From Thiotrichales bacterium (lineage in GTDB: Bacteria; Pseudomonadota; Gammaproteobacteria; HK1), in assembly GCA_026709935.1 (NCBI GenBank), contig JAPOSC010000056.1, positions 21,674 to 85,673 on the forward strand: a DNA stretch of 64,000 nt, in the 5' to 3' direction. Under the pieces are notes generated by a model. That model searched no databases and was not told the DNA's origin. It saw nothing but the letters and a program-made list of their open reading frames with translations. Shown in pieces: positions 18,615-28,318 of the stretch (position 1 is its first letter; every line of letters begins with the position of its first letter). The translations under genes were made by a program, and so were the position numbers.

Positions 18615-19469
18615 TCAGGAGTACCGGTCCCGGATCGCCTTGCTGCGGGTAAAGACCGCATAGACGTACTCGCTGTCCCCGCGACGCACGGCCTCGGCGA
18701 GCTGGTCGAGTTCGGATCGGAAACGATCGATCACGCCCATCATCGCCGCGCGGTTTGCGAAACAGATGTCATGCCACATCTGCGGGTCACTCGAGGCGAC
18801 ACGGGTGAAATCACGAAGGCCCCCGGCGGAGTAGCCGAAGATCTCGGGGCGATCCTTCATGCCGCCCAGCATGCTGACGAGAGTATAGGCGAGCATGTGC
18901 GGCAGGTGGCTGGTGGCGGCCAGGATCTCGTCGTGGTGCGCGACATCCATCTCCACGACCTCGGCCCCGACCATCCGCCACATCGCGGAGACCCGCTCGA
19001 GCGCCGTGACCTCGGTCTCTTCGATCGGAGTCAGGATGACGCGCCGACGTTCGAACAGGCGCTCGATCGACGAGTCGACACCGTGATGCTCGGTACCGGC
19101 CACGGGATGACCCGGCACGAAACGCGTCAGCCGCGCACCGAGGGACGCTCGCGCGGCCGCGACCACGCTGCCCTTCGCGCTTCCGACATCCGTGATGATC
19201 GCGTCGTCCTCGACGGTGTCGCGCACACGTTCGAGCACCATCTCGGTCGCCCCCAGCGGCACCGCGACCACAACCATGTCCGCGCCGGCCGCCGCGCGTC
19301 CGGGGTCGGTGTCGAAGCGATCGATGATTCCCAGTTCGACCGCGCGTTCGAGGTTCGTCGCGCAACGACTCGACCCGACCACCTCGTCGACCGCTCCCAG
19401 TCTTCGCAGATCACGGGCAAGCGAGCCTCCGATCAGACCGGTCCCGACGATGCAGAGCCTGCGAATCAC
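18615..19469 (-). CDS. tyrA: prephenate dehydrogenase
   Basis: A 284-residue monofunctional TyrA converting prephenate to 4-hydroxyphenylpyruvate for tyrosine. It has the Rossmann motif GTGLIGGSLARDLR, VVVAVPLGATEMVLE, TDVGSAKGSV, and the substrate-site GHPVAGTEHHGVD and ATSHLPHMLAY. The C-terminal helical domain ends in RDRYS. Its start overlaps the pheA stop by four bases (ATGA), so the two are co-translated. In some relatives tyrA is fused to aroA; here the two are separate with 87 bases between. Confidence 0.94.
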   Translation of the reverse strand: MIRRLCIVGTGLIGGSLARDLRRLGAVDEVVGSSRCATNLERAVELGIIDRFDTDPGRAAAGADMVVVAVPLGATEMVLERVRDTVEDDAIITDVGSAKGSVVAAARASLGARLTRFVPGHPVAGTEHHGVDSSIERLFERRRVILTPIEETEVTALERVSAMWRMVGAEVVEMDVAHHDEILAATSHLPHMLAYTLVSMLGGMKDRPEIFGYSAGGLRDFTRVASSDPQMWHDICFANRAAMMGVIDRFRSELDQLAEAVRRGDSEYVYAVFTRSKAIRDRYS

Positions 19470-20281
19470 CGAGTCTCTCTCTCCGCCGAGGCGACTCCGC
19501 CGACCCCACCACCGGCGACAGCCGCGGGATAGGCACCGAGTAACCCGTCGGGGTATCGCTCCACGAGCGGCGCAAGCCGGGGATCGCTCTCATGTGCCGA
19601 CACGTCGACGACAACCCATGGCACTGTCCCGGCGACGGGGGCCGAACGCATATCGAGATCCGAGCCTCCGCACCACGACTCAACGGCCATCAACTCCCCG
19701 GACGGGACGATGAACGACGTCAAGTCGTACCCGGTGGGCGCCACCGGTTCATGTCCTATCGCGACGAACCGCTCGCCATCTCTCGCGTACCACTCCCCGC
19801 AAAGCCGGAGCCCTCTGCGGCGGAGGTCCGTCATGACCGGCGATGCGAAGCCCGCCCGGGAGAATTCGAGCATCGCGTAGTTGCAACCGGCACTTCCGAC
19901 GGCATCGAGTGCTTGCACGGCATCGCCCAGGGAGCGGATGTCGACAGCGCCGCCGAAGTGACCGATGGCGGCGCACCCCTCCCCCACCGTCGTGCAACCA
20001 ACGACCAGCCGCTGCTCCAGCGTGCGGCAGCTCGAGACGATCTCGCGAAACAGTCGCGTGGCCTCGCGGTCGGGAAGGGGCCCGGAGTTCGCAGCGACGA
20101 TACGCCGGAGCAGCATCGCCTCGCGTTCGGGGCGATAGTATCGAGGCTCCGTCTCCCCTTCCTTGACCGCCGCCACCCGGAAGATCACGCGGACGCGCCG
20201 GTTGAGAAGATTGAGTAGCTCGATGTCCAGCGCATCGATCTCACGGCGGATCGCATCCAGCCGCGTCTCGCTGTCGGTCAC
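19466..20281 (-). CDS. pheA: chorismate mutase with a degenerate prephenate dehydratase remnant
   Basis: The protein starts with an intact AroQ-type chorismate mutase (residues 1-90): RLDAIRREIDALD, NLLNRR, Lys40, YYRPEREAMLLRR and Gln90 are all at the expected spacing. The rest (about 92-252) follows the P-protein order but is much shortened. Residues 93-145 (to YAMLEFSRAG) resemble the first dehydratase lobe; the second lobe of about 100 residues is missing. The catalytic TRF motif reads ERF (GERFVAIG), and the ACT-like end is reduced (ESDPRLAPL, GLLGAYP). Total 271 residues against about 360-390 for PheA. The GTG at 20281 is chosen because CCGGAG precedes it and it leaves 31 bases after gyrA; an ATG at 20356 would overlap gyrA. 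Confidence 0.85.
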   Translation of the reverse strand: MTDSETRLDAIRREIDALDIELLNLLNRRVRVIFRVAAVKEGETEPRYYRPEREAMLLRRIVAANSGPLPDREATRLFREIVSSCRTLEQRLVVGCTTVGEGCAAIGHFGGAVDIRSLGDAVQALDAVGSAGCNYAMLEFSRAGFASPVMTDLRRRGLRLCGEWYARDGERFVAIGHEPVAPTGYDLTSFIVPSGELMAVESWCGGSDLDMRSAPVAGTVPWVVVDVSAHESDPRLAPLVERYPDGLLGAYPAAVAGGGVGGVASAERETR

Positions 20282-20312
20282 GATACGGCTCCGGGAATAT
20301 GGTGACGCCACC

Positions 20313-22901
20313 TCAGCCGGATCGCGGCGGCTTTTCGCCAATCTCGGCCTGATCATCCATGATCTGATCGTCCACGATCCGCTCCAGGCCGACCAGTCGC
20401 TCGCCCTCCGACAGGCTGATGAGCTTGACCCCCTGGGTATCGCGGCCGAGCACGCTGATCTCGTTCACCCGCGTGCGCACAAGCTTGCCGCCATCGGTGA
20501 TCAGCATGAGTTCGTCGGTCGACTCGACCAGCTCCGCCCCGACCACAGCTCCGTTGCGCCGGCTCGTTCGAATCGAGATGAGCCCCTGCCCGGCTCGACC
20601 CTGCCGGCGATAGTCCACGGCCGGTGTGCACTTGCCGTAACCGTTCTCGGTCGCGGTCAGCACCAAGCTCTCCGACGCGATCATGAGAGAGATGACCCGC
20701 GCCCCTCGCCCGAGCCGCATGCCGCGCACGCCTCGTGCGGTCCGGCCCATCGCGCGCACGTCACTTTCGGGGAAGCGAATGAGCTTTCCGTCGCTCGTGG
20801 CAAGCATGACGTCTCGGGTGCCGTCGGTCACCGCGACCCCCACCAGGCGGTCGTCTTCGAGCAGATCGACCGCAATCAGCCCGGTCGAACGCGGCCGGGA
20901 GAAATCGGCGCACGGTGTCTTCTTCACGATGCCGGACGCCGTCGCCATCAGCACGAACCCGTCCTGATCGACCTCGCTCATCGGCAGAATCGCGCTGATG
21001 CGCTCGCCCTCTTCCAGCGGCAGGATGTTCACCATGGGTTTGCCGCGCGCCGTACGAGCGGCGCGCGGCAACTGGTAGACGCGAACCCAGTACACCTTGC
21101 CGCGACTCGAGAAGAACAGCACCGTATCGTGGGTGTTCGCAACGAAGAGGCGTTCGACGAAATCCTCCTGCTTGGTCGTCGCCGCAGTCTTGCCGCGCCC
21201 GCCCCGGCGCTGCGCCGAGTAGTCGTCGAGCGGCTGCCACTTCACATAGCCCTGATGCGACATCGTGACCACGACATCCTGCGGCTTGATGAGGTGGAGG
21301 ATATCCATGCCATCGCGGTGCAGCTCGATCTCGGTCCGCCGGGTATCGGCGAACTGCTCCTTCACCCGGAGCAGCTCCTCGCGCACGACTTCGCGCAGGC
21401 GGTCCGGATTGACGAGAATCTCGAGCAATCCGCGGATCCTGTCGAGGAGATTGTCGAACTCCTCGATGATCTTGTCCTGCTCCAGCGCGGTGAGGCGGTG
21501 CAGGCGAAGGTCGAGGATCGCCTGGGCCTGCGTTTCGCTCATGCGGTACACGAATCCGTCGGTTCGCGCCACGAACCCGAAGCCCTCGGGAAGATCGTCG
21601 GGCTTCGAAGTATCGGCGCCGGCGCGATCGAGCATCTCGCGGACCGACCCGGGCTCCCACTCGCGCTCGACGAGTCGCTCTCGGGCTTGCGCGGGGTTGG
21701 CGGACGTCCGGATCAGTTCGATGACCGCATCGATATTCGCGAGCGCAACCGCAAGCCCCTCCAGAACATGCGCGCGTTCCCGCGCCTTGCGCAACTCGAA
21801 GATGGTGCGCCGCGTCACCACCTCGCGCCGGTGGCGCACGAACGCCTCGATCATCTCCCGGATGCCGAGCAGCCGCGGCTGTCCGTCGACCAGCGCGACG
21901 AGGTTGATGCCGAACACCGTCTCCATCGAGGTGAGCCGGTACAGGTTGTTCAGCATCACCTCCGCGTTCTCGCCGCGGCGAAGCTCGATGACGAGACGCA
22001 TGCCGTCCTTGTCCGATTCGTCACGCAGCGCCGAGATGCCCTCGATCCGTTTCTCCTTGACGAGCTCCGCGATCTTCTCCATCAACCGCGCCTTGTTGAC
22101 CTGATAGGGAAGCTCGCTCACCACGATGCGCTCGTGGGCTCCCGCCTCCGCGGTCTCGAACGCGGCCCGGGCGCGCACGTAGATGCGTCCCCGGCCGGTG
22201 CGGTACGCCTCGTGGATCCCGGCCGTGCCGTTGATGATCCCCGCGGTCGGGAAGTCCGGACCGGGCATGATCTGCAAGATTTCGTCGATACCGAGCTCGG
22301 GGTCGTCCAGCAGCGCCACGCAGGTGTCCACGACCTCGCCGAGATTGTGGGGCGGGATGTTGGTGGCCATGCCGACCGCGATGCCCGAAGAGCCGTTGAC
22401 GAGGAGGTTGGGCAGCCGGGTGGGGAACACCGAAGGCTCGATCTCCGAGCCGTCGTAGTTGGGGACGAAGTCGACCGTTTCCTTGTCGATGTCGGCCAGC
22501 AGCTCGTGCGCGATCCGGGCCATGCGCACTTCGGTATAGCGCATCGCAGCCGGCGGGTCGCCGTCGACGGAGCCGAAGTTGCCCTGACCATCGACCAGCA
22601 TCACCCGCATCGAGAAGTGCTGCGCCATGCGCACGAGCGCGTCGTACACCGCGCTCTCGCCGTGGGGGTGGTACTTGCCGATGGTGTCGCCCACCACCCG
22701 AGCGGATTTCTTGTAGGGCCGGTTCCAGTCGTTGCCCAGCTCGCGCATGGCGTGGAGTACGCGCCGGTGGACCGGTTTCAAGCCGTCGCGGACATCCGGC
22801 AGCGCCCTGCCCACGATGACGCTCATGGCGTAATCGAGGTAGGACTGCTTCATCTCCTCTTCGATGTCGACAGGAACGACTTCCTTGGCGAAATCACTCA
22901 T
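20313..22901 (-). CDS. gyrA: DNA gyrase subunit A
   Basis: An 862-residue type II topoisomerase subunit that cuts and rejoins DNA to introduce negative supercoils. The active-site tyrosine is Tyr122 in [10 protein letters not shown]. The quinolone region reads [10 protein letters not shown], with Ser83 and Asp87 as in sensitive enzymes, but Glu82 where E. coli has Asp. The C-terminal beta-pinwheel carries the GyrA box as QRRGGRGK, needed for DNA wrapping. The start [17 protein letters not shown] is typical. In relatives serC often follows gyrA; here the shortened pheA follows directly. Confidence 0.97.
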   Translation of the reverse strand: MSDFAKEVVPVDIEEEMKQSYLDYAMSVIVGRALPDVRDGLKPVHRRVLHAMRELGNDWNRPYKKSARVVGDTIGKYHPHGESAVYDALVRMAQHFSMRVMLVDGQGNFGSVDGDPPAAMRYTEVRMARIAHELLADIDKETVDFVPNYDGSEIEPSVFPTRLPNLLVNGSSGIAVGMATNIPPHNLGEVVDTCVALLDDPELGIDEILQIMPGPDFPTAGIINGTAGIHEAYRTGRGRIYVRARAAFETAEAGAHERIVVSELPYQVNKARLMEKIAELVKEKRIEGISALRDESDKDGMRLVIELRRGENAEVMLNNLYRLTSMETVFGINLVALVDGQPRLLGIREMIEAFVRHRREVVTRRTIFELRKARERAHVLEGLAVALANIDAVIELIRTSANPAQARERLVEREWEPGSVREMLDRAGADTSKPDDLPEGFGFVARTDGFVYRMSETQAQAILDLRLHRLTALEQDKIIEEFDNLLDRIRGLLEILVNPDRLREVVREELLRVKEQFADTRRTEIELHRDGMDILHLIKPQDVVVTMSHQGYVKWQPLDDYSAQRRGGRGKTAATTKQEDFVERLFVANTHDTVLFFSSRGKVYWVRVYQLPRAARTARGKPMVNILPLEEGERISAILPMSEVDQDGFVLMATASGIVKKTPCADFSRPRSTGLIAVDLLEDDRLVGVAVTDGTRDVMLATSDGKLIRFPESDVRAMGRTARGVRGMRLGRGARVISLMIASESLVLTATENGYGKCTPAVDYRRQGRAGQGLISIRTSRRNGAVVGAELVESTDELMLITDGGKLVRTRVNEISVLGRDTQGVKLISLSEGERLVGLERIVDDQIMDDQAEIGEKPPRSG

Positions 22902-23238
22902 CTGTGCGTACCCGATCCCGCGTTGCGGGAGATGTGCCGGAACCGGCCGGGAAGGCTGCCCTCTCGGATCGACGGGACATGTTCAAGCCACCCGCACTCG
23001 TTCGCAGCCACGGCGCATCGTACCGCTCGCGGCCTCGTCCCCGTCGTTGTGGAAGCCAGCTTCGAAGTTTCGGATCGACTGGAAGGATCGACACCGTTCA
23101 AGGCGCCACGGAGACCCGTCCGTGAAGCCCGGATTCTACCACGAGAGACCGCGGCGTCGGTCCGTGTCGCACCCCCGCCACGAGCGGGAGGGGGCCAGGA
23201 AACGACCCCCGCCAGCATCGATGGGCCCGTCCGGCAGT
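22902..23238. other. gyrA upstream region, no gene seen
   Basis: These 337 bases separate the gyrA start from the mtnA stop, both on the minus strand. They should hold the gyrA promoter, and possibly a supercoiling-sensitive -10 region, but no confident promoter or terminator could be picked by eye. Open frames across it are shadows. Confidence 0.4.
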
Positions 23239-24321
23239 TCAGGATTTCGCGCGGGCGAGGAGCGCAGCGATCCGATCCCGATCCGGGGCTTCGACGACAC
23301 CGTGCTCGGTCACCAGAGCGTCGACCAGCGCCGCCGGGGTCACGTCGAACACCGGGTTCCACGCCCCGGCGCCGTCCGGTGCGACGCGGCGACCGGCGTG
23401 CGAGAGCAGTTCGTCGGATCGCCGGCTCTCGATGGGAATGTCGTCCCCGCTCGCCGCGTGCCGGTCGATGGTGGAGGTGGGAGCGACGACCATGAAGCGC
23501 ACCCCGTGGTGGCGGGCGGACACCGCGAGCGAGTACGTGCCGATCTTGTTCGCGACGTCGCCGTTGGCGGCCACTCGGTCCGCCCCCACGATCACCCAGC
23601 GCACGCGGCCCTGACGCATCGCCCAGCTCGCGGCGGAGTCGGCGATCAGGGTCACAGGAATTCCGGCCTCGACCATCTCGTACGCGGTCAGTCTCGCTCC
23701 CTGAAGCCAGGGCCGCGTCTCGCCGGCGTACACGTGGGCAATGCGGCCCGCCGCATGGGCGGCGCGCACGACCCCCAGCGCGGTGCCGTAGCCAGCGGTG
23801 GCCAGCGCGCCCGCGTTGCAATGGGTGAGAACCTCGCAGCGCGATTCGATGAGCGCCGCCCCCAGCTCGCCCATGCGGCGGTTCGCGGCGATGTCCTCCG
23901 CGTGCATGGCGCGGGCGGCTTCGAGCAGGGCGGGTTCGGGGTCGGCACCCGCCGCCACCGCGTCCATCGTCTCCTGCATCCGGTCGAGGGCCCATGCGAG
24001 GTTCACCGCCGTCGGCCGCGATGCGGCGAGCCGGTCGAGATCCGCATCGATGTGATCGCGCCAGGTCGCGGGGTCATCGGCGAAACGCCGACGCGCCGCC
24101 AGCACCACTGCGTACGCGGCGGCAACGCCGATGGCCGGGGCGCCGCGCACCACCATCTCCCGAATCGCGTCCGCCACTTCCCCGCACTCGGAGTAGCGCA
24201 GCCTCGTCGAGGCATGCGGCAGCACGCGCTGATCGAGAAGCTCCAGCGCTCCGTGCCGCCAGACGATCGCGCTCACCGGCGACACCGCAGCTTCGACCGC
24301 GGATTGGACGCCGCCCCGCAT
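23239..24321 (-). CDS. mtnA: S-methyl-5-thioribose-1-phosphate isomerase
   Basis: A 360-residue eIF2B-like isomerase of the methionine salvage pathway, converting methylthioribose-1-phosphate to methylthioribulose-1-phosphate. Landmarks are [20 protein letters not shown], the catalytic-Cys region [33 protein letters not shown], and the Asp region [27 protein letters not shown] is the C-terminal signature. The ATG at 24321 fits family length; in-frame ATGs at 24375 and 24387 are possible but would add low-similarity residues. It is divergent from mtaD, its pathway neighbour. Confidence 0.93.
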   Translation of the reverse strand: MRGGVQSAVEAAVSPVSAIVWRHGALELLDQRVLPHASTRLRYSECGEVADAIREMVVRGAPAIGVAAAYAVVLAARRRFADDPATWRDHIDADLDRLAASRPTAVNLAWALDRMQETMDAVAAGADPEPALLEAARAMHAEDIAANRRMGELGAALIESRCEVLTHCNAGALATAGYGTALGVVRAAHAAGRIAHVYAGETRPWLQGARLTAYEMVEAGIPVTLIADSAASWAMRQGRVRWVIVGADRVAANGDVANKIGTYSLAVSARHHGVRFMVVAPTSTIDRHAASGDDIPIESRRSDELLSHAGRRVAPDGAGAWNPVFDVTPAALVDALVTEHGVVEAPDRDRIAALLARAKS

Positions 24322-24390
24322 CCCGATATCATCGGGCGCCGTCGGCTGTGCGTCCGCACTGCCCTTTCCCACCATCGGATCCGTCATCGC

Positions 24391-25713
24391 ATGCAATCCG
24401 TCGATACCGTGGTCGAAGGCCGCTGGGTGGTTCCGGTCGAGCCCGAAGGCGTGGTGCTGGAGCACCATGCCGTGGTCATCGACGGCGGCCGCATTCGCGC
24501 GATGGTACCCCATGCCGAGGCCCGTTCGGACTACCGCGCCGACCGCACCGTGGAGCTTCGCGACCACGTGCTCCTGCCGGGGCTTGTCAACACCCACACC
24601 CACGCCGCAATGGCGCTCATGCGCGGCCTGGCCGATGATCTGCCCCTCATGCGCTGGCTGGAGGAGCACATCTGGCCGGTCGAAGGCCGCTGGGTCGGCG
24701 ACGAGTTCGTACGCGACGGCACCCTGCTGGCGGTCGCCGAGATGCTGCGCGGGGGGACCACCTGCTTCAACGACATGTACTTCTATCCGAGCGATGCGGG
24801 GCGCGCGGCGGCGGCGGCCGGCATGCGCTGCACAGTTGGCTTGATCGTGCTCGACTTTCCCACCGTGTGGGCCGGCGGAGCGGAGGAATACCTGACGCGG
24901 GCGGCGGAAGTGCACGACGAATTCCGCTCCCATCCCCTGGTCGACACCGCCTTCGCGCCGCACGCACCGTACACGGTGTCGGACGGCCCGCTGGAACGGG
25001 TCCGGATCCTGGCCGACGAGCTGGACATCCCCGTCCACATCCATCTGCACGAGACCCGAGGGGAGGTGGAGAGCGCGGTCGCGGCGCAGGGCATGCGCCC
25101 GCTCGCGCGCCTGGACCAGCTCGGGCTCCTGTCACCCAGACTGATGGCGGTGCACATGACGGAGCTGGCCGACGAGGAGATCGACCGACTCGCCGAGTGC
25201 AGCGCCCACGTGGTGCACTGCCCCGAGTCCAACCTGAAGCTCGCGAGCGGCTTCTGCCCGGTCGCGAAGCTGCTCGCGGCCGGTGTCAACGTCGCGCTCG
25301 GTACCGACGGTGCCGCGAGCAACAACGACCTCGACATGGTGCAGGAGATGCGCACCGCGAGCCTCCTCGCCAAGGCGGTGGCGGGCGACGCCACCGCCGT
25401 GCCCGCCCACCGGGCGATCGCCATGGCGACGATCGCGGGCGCCCGTGCGCTCGGTCGGGACGACACCATCGGCAGCCTCGTGCCCGGCAAGGCCGCGGAC
25501 ATGATCGCGGTCGATCTCGGCGCCGTCGAATCGCAGCCGGTGTACGACGCGGCGTCGCAGGTCGCGTTCTCGGCGTCGCGGCGCCAGGTGAGCGACGTGT
25601 GGGTCGCCGGACGAAGGCTGCTCCGCGACGGGCAGCTTCTCACCGTCGACGAAGACCGCGTGCTGGCGCAGGCGAAGCACTGGGCCACGCGGATCGGCGG
25701 GAAATCGCCGTGA
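24391..25713 (+). CDS. mtaD: 5-methylthioadenosine/S-adenosylhomocysteine deaminase
   Basis: A 440-residue amidohydrolase of the TRZ/ATZ family that deaminates methylthioadenosine. The metal site is built from [36 protein letters not shown] and [15 protein letters not shown]. The segment [20 protein letters not shown] is typical of MtaD. The ATG at 24391 lies 69 bases from the chosen mtnA start, so a shared divergent promoter serves both genes. Together they imply salvage of methylthioadenosine, a by-product of polyamine synthesis, through methylthioinosine; the phosphorylase for that step is not in the window. Confidence 0.92.
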   Translation: MQSVDTVVEGRWVVPVEPEGVVLEHHAVVIDGGRIRAMVPHAEARSDYRADRTVELRDHVLLPGLVNTHTHAAMALMRGLADDLPLMRWLEEHIWPVEGRWVGDEFVRDGTLLAVAEMLRGGTTCFNDMYFYPSDAGRAAAAAGMRCTVGLIVLDFPTVWAGGAEEYLTRAAEVHDEFRSHPLVDTAFAPHAPYTVSDGPLERVRILADELDIPVHIHLHETRGEVESAVAAQGMRPLARLDQLGLLSPRLMAVHMTELADEEIDRLAECSAHVVHCPESNLKLASGFCPVAKLLAAGVNVALGTDGAASNNDLDMVQEMRTASLLAKAVAGDATAVPAHRAIAMATIAGARALGRDDTIGSLVPGKAADMIAVDLGAVESQPVYDAASQVAFSASRRQVSDVWVAGRRLLRDGQLLTVDEDRVLAQAKHWATRIGGKSP

Positions 25714-25851
25714 ACACGCCGGATGCGTCCCGCCGCCCGCACTGTGTCCCCGCCGCGCAATCGGCCATGAGAAAACGGTCATGAGCCGGAACCCGACCGG
25801 GTGCGAGTGCTCGCAGCGCCGGCCGGAACCCAGCGACGGGAAGGCGCGCTG

Positions 25852-26640
25852 ATGACCGATTCACTGCGGACCGATCCGATGCGGGCAGGCGCGCCGGACG
25901 CGAACGTCGACGCGGCCGAGGTCGCCCGGTTTTCCGCACTCGCGTCGCGCTGGTGGGATCCGGACGGAGAGTTCCGCCCTCTGCACCGGCTCAATCCGAT
26001 ACGCATCGGGTACGTCGCGGATCGCGTCTGCCTCGCGGGGGCGAAGGTCGTCGATGTCGGCTGCGGCGGCGGACTGCTCAGTGAGTCGCTCGCGGCCCGG
26101 GGCGCGGATGTTCTCGGCATCGACGCCTCCGAGGAGGCAGTGGCGGCGGCCCGCGCGCACCTGGACGTTTCGGGGCTCGACGTCACATATCGCACGACGA
26201 CCGCCGAGGCCCTCGCCGAGTCCCGGCCGGGACGCTTCGACCTCGTCACGTGCATGGAGCTCATCGAGCACGTCCCGGACGGCCCCGCGCTCGTCGCCGC
26301 CTGCGCGCGCCTGGCCCGTCCCGGCGGAATCGTCGTCTTCTCCACCATCAGCCGGACACCGAAGGCCTGGGCGCTCGCAATCGTGGCCGCCGAGTACGTC
26401 CTCGGCATGCTGCCGAAGGGCACGCACCACTACGCCCGATTCGTGCGGCCCTCGGAGCTTGCGCGGTGGGGCCGTGCCGCGCGCCTGCGGCTCGGCGACG
26501 TGACCGGCGTCGCCTGGTCCCCCGCCGCCGGTGGATTCCGGCGATGCCGCGACCCCTCCGTCAACTATCTGGCGACGTTCGAGGTGCCCGCAGGCGGATC
26601 GGGAGACGCGGACGCCGAGGGCGGAACCACCGTCGCATGA
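25852..26640 (+). CDS. ubiG: ubiquinone biosynthesis O-methyltransferase
   Basis: A 262-residue SAM-dependent methyltransferase acting twice in ubiquinone synthesis. It has ARFSALASRWWDPDGEFRPL and LHRLNPIRIGYV at the N-terminus, typical of UbiG, then the SAM site VVDVGCGGGLLSESLAARG, MELIEHVPD and a membrane-contacting segment near LAIVAAEYVLGMLPKGTHHY. GGGAAGG precedes the ATG at 25852. A GTG 51 bases upstream is in frame but lacks family residues. The short tail after VNYLATFEV is low-complexity. It follows mtaD and precedes gph, a frequent gammaproteobacterial arrangement. Confidence 0.94.
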   Translation: MTDSLRTDPMRAGAPDANVDAAEVARFSALASRWWDPDGEFRPLHRLNPIRIGYVADRVCLAGAKVVDVGCGGGLLSESLAARGADVLGIDASEEAVAAARAHLDVSGLDVTYRTTTAEALAESRPGRFDLVTCMELIEHVPDGPALVAACARLARPGGIVVFSTISRTPKAWALAIVAAEYVLGMLPKGTHHYARFVRPSELARWGRAARLRLGDVTGVAWSPAAGGFRRCRDPSVNYLATFEVPAGGSGDADAEGGTTVA

Positions 26641-26671
26641 GCCATGAGCCAGCAGACAGGGGCGCGGAACC

Positions 26672-27367
26672 ATGAGCGCTGAGTCGGCACCGCGGCTGGA
26701 GGCGATGCTGTTCGATCTCGACGGCACGCTGGCCGACACCCTCCCCGACCTCGCCGATGCGCTGGCCACGGCAGCGGATGTCGGCGCGGTGGACGAGGCC
26801 CGGCTGCGACCCCTGGTGTCGGGGGGAGCCCGGCAGATGATCGCGAACGTGCTCACCCCCGGCGCCGATCCGGCGCGACACGATCGGGCGCGACACCGAT
26901 TCCTTGCGGAGTACCGCGAGCGCATCGCGGTCCGGACCCGCCTGTTTCCGGGAATCGATCCGATACTGCGGACTCTGGAAGGGCACGGTGTGCGCTGGGG
27001 GGTCGTCACCAACAAGCATGCGTGGCTGACCGAACCGCTGCTCGAATCGCTCGATCTGGAACGCCGCGCCGCATGCGTGGTGAGCGGCGACACCGCTGCC
27101 CACCCCAAGCCCCACCCCGCCCCCGTGCTCCTCGCGTGCGAAAGACTGTCGGTCCCGCCGCGCACCGCCGTGTACGTGGGCGATGCCCGTTCCGACATCA
27201 CCTCGGGCCGGGCCGCGGGTGTCACTACCGTGAGCGCGGGATGGGGCTATCTGAACCCGGACGATCCCCCGGAACGCTGGGGCGCGGATATCGACACCCG
27301 CACGCCGCAGGATCTGCTCGTCTGGCTGCGCGGTGCACTCGGCGCACGGTCAATGATGGCGCGGTGA
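26672..27367 (+). CDS. gph: phosphoglycolate phosphatase (HAD family)
   Basis: A 231-residue HAD phosphatase that removes phosphoglycolate, arising for instance from DNA repair. Motif I is LFDLDGTLADT (catalytic Asp and acid/base Asp), motif II VVTNK, motif III the Lys in HPKPHPAP, and motif IV VGDARSDI. GWGYLNPDDPPERWGAD resembles the Gph C-terminus. It lies 31 bases after ubiG. The stop falls inside a small 15-bp tandem repeat, so the last residues (SMMAR) may have been added by repeat slippage. Confidence 0.92.
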   Translation: MSAESAPRLEAMLFDLDGTLADTLPDLADALATAADVGAVDEARLRPLVSGGARQMIANVLTPGADPARHDRARHRFLAEYRERIAVRTRLFPGIDPILRTLEGHGVRWGVVTNKHAWLTEPLLESLDLERRAACVVSGDTAAHPKPHPAPVLLACERLSVPPRTAVYVGDARSDITSGRAAGVTTVSAGWGYLNPDDPPERWGADIDTRTPQDLLVWLRGALGARSMMAR

Positions 27368-27400
27368 GTGATGGCGCGGTCGACGATGGCGCGGCCAATG
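27352..27400. repeat. 15-bp tandem repeat across the gph stop codon
   Basis: Three consecutive units with the core GATGGCGCGG, each 15 bases long (AATGATGGCGCGGTG, AGTGATGGCGCGGTC, GACGATGGCGCGGCC), followed by AATGAT as the start of a fourth. The gph TGA lies at the junction of units one and two. Confidence 0.75.
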
Positions 27401-27433
27401 ATAATCAGGGCAACCAGCGTTCGGTGATCGCGC

Positions 27434-28318
27434 GTGGACCCGGACCGCTACTGCGTCGACCTGGCCGCGCCGCCGGGCTCGTCGCTCCACTACGCCACGC
27501 TCTGGGCGGGAGCCCGCGAGCGTAGCGCCATCATCGCGGTCCATGCCCTGCGGCATTCGCTGGTTGCGATCATCGAGACCATTGCCGACTCGCACGTCCG
27601 GGCCATGAAGCTGAACTGGTGGAGCGGCGAGATCCTGAATGCGCGCGACGGCCACCCGCACCACCCCGTGTCGGTGGCGATGGCCCGGCACTGCACAGAG
27701 CGGATCTGGCACCGGGCGGAAGTGCTCGCGATGTTCGCGGCGGTCGCCCACGCTTCCACCGAGGACGGATTCGCGTCCGAGACGGCACGGGACGAGTTCT
27801 GCGGGCATGTCGGCGGCGGCACGGCACGTCTGTGCATGGCGGCGGCGGGCAACGACGCACCAGAGGAGGTCGGGGAGGTCGGGGAAATCGACACGCTCGG
27901 CGCCGCTCTCGAACGCGCACTCCTCGCCGGCACTCCGAACGCGCGCTCCGGCATGCAACGTATTCCGACCTCGACCTCAGAGTCGCCCTTGGGGCTGGAA
28001 CACGGCGACCCCGACGTGGGTCCGGACCCGATTATCGAGGAACGCACCCGCGCCCACCGGGCGCTGGCGGAGGCGGTCCGTGACATGCCGCGGCGCACGG
28101 AACCGGCCGTGCTCGTCTACCGAGCACTTGCGCGCCTCCGACTCGCGGCGCTGGCCGCCGCGCTTCGGAAACCGGCCGGGGGGGGGGCGTCGACCGCGTC
28201 GATCTCACCGGTCCGGAAGTTGTGGATCGCGTGGCGCGCCTCGCGCGAGACGGAACACGACGAGCCAGTGAATCCAGCCAGCAGGGAGCGACGCGATGGC
28301 CGCATCGGTCCCGGGTGA
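27434..28318 (+). CDS. squalene/phytoene synthase-like protein, probably non-catalytic
   Basis: A 294-residue, mostly helical protein starting with GTG (MDPDRYCVDLAAPPGSSLHY). The opening DPDRY, the Ala-rich helix HALRHSLVAIIETI and MKLNWWSGEILNA match the squalene/phytoene synthase superfamily (LQWWREEI-type motif), including NDUFAF6-like members. The Asp-rich DxxxD pyrophosphate-binding motifs expected in active synthases are not seen. The C-terminal half is Arg/Ala-rich and weakly conserved, and the last residues overlap the next gene by 23 bases. It sits between gph and an SDR gene. Function unknown; an assembly or scaffold role is only a guess. Confidence 0.65.
   Translation: MDPDRYCVDLAAPPGSSLHYATLWAGARERSAIIAVHALRHSLVAIIETIADSHVRAMKLNWWSGEILNARDGHPHHPVSVAMARHCTERIWHRAEVLAMFAAVAHASTEDGFASETARDEFCGHVGGGTARLCMAAAGNDAPEEVGEVGEIDTLGAALERALLAGTPNARSGMQRIPTSTSESPLGLEHGDPDVGPDPIIEERTRAHRALAEAVRDMPRRTEPAVLVYRALARLRLAALAAALRKPAGGGASTASISPVRKLWIAWRASRETEHDEPVNPASRERRDGRIGPG

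Noticed and set aside
20163..23495. Very long open frame (over 1,100 codons) on the plus strand antisense to gyrA and pheA
   Set aside because: It is a shadow of gyrA codon bias in high-GC DNA; the residues are His/Arg/Val-rich and match no family.
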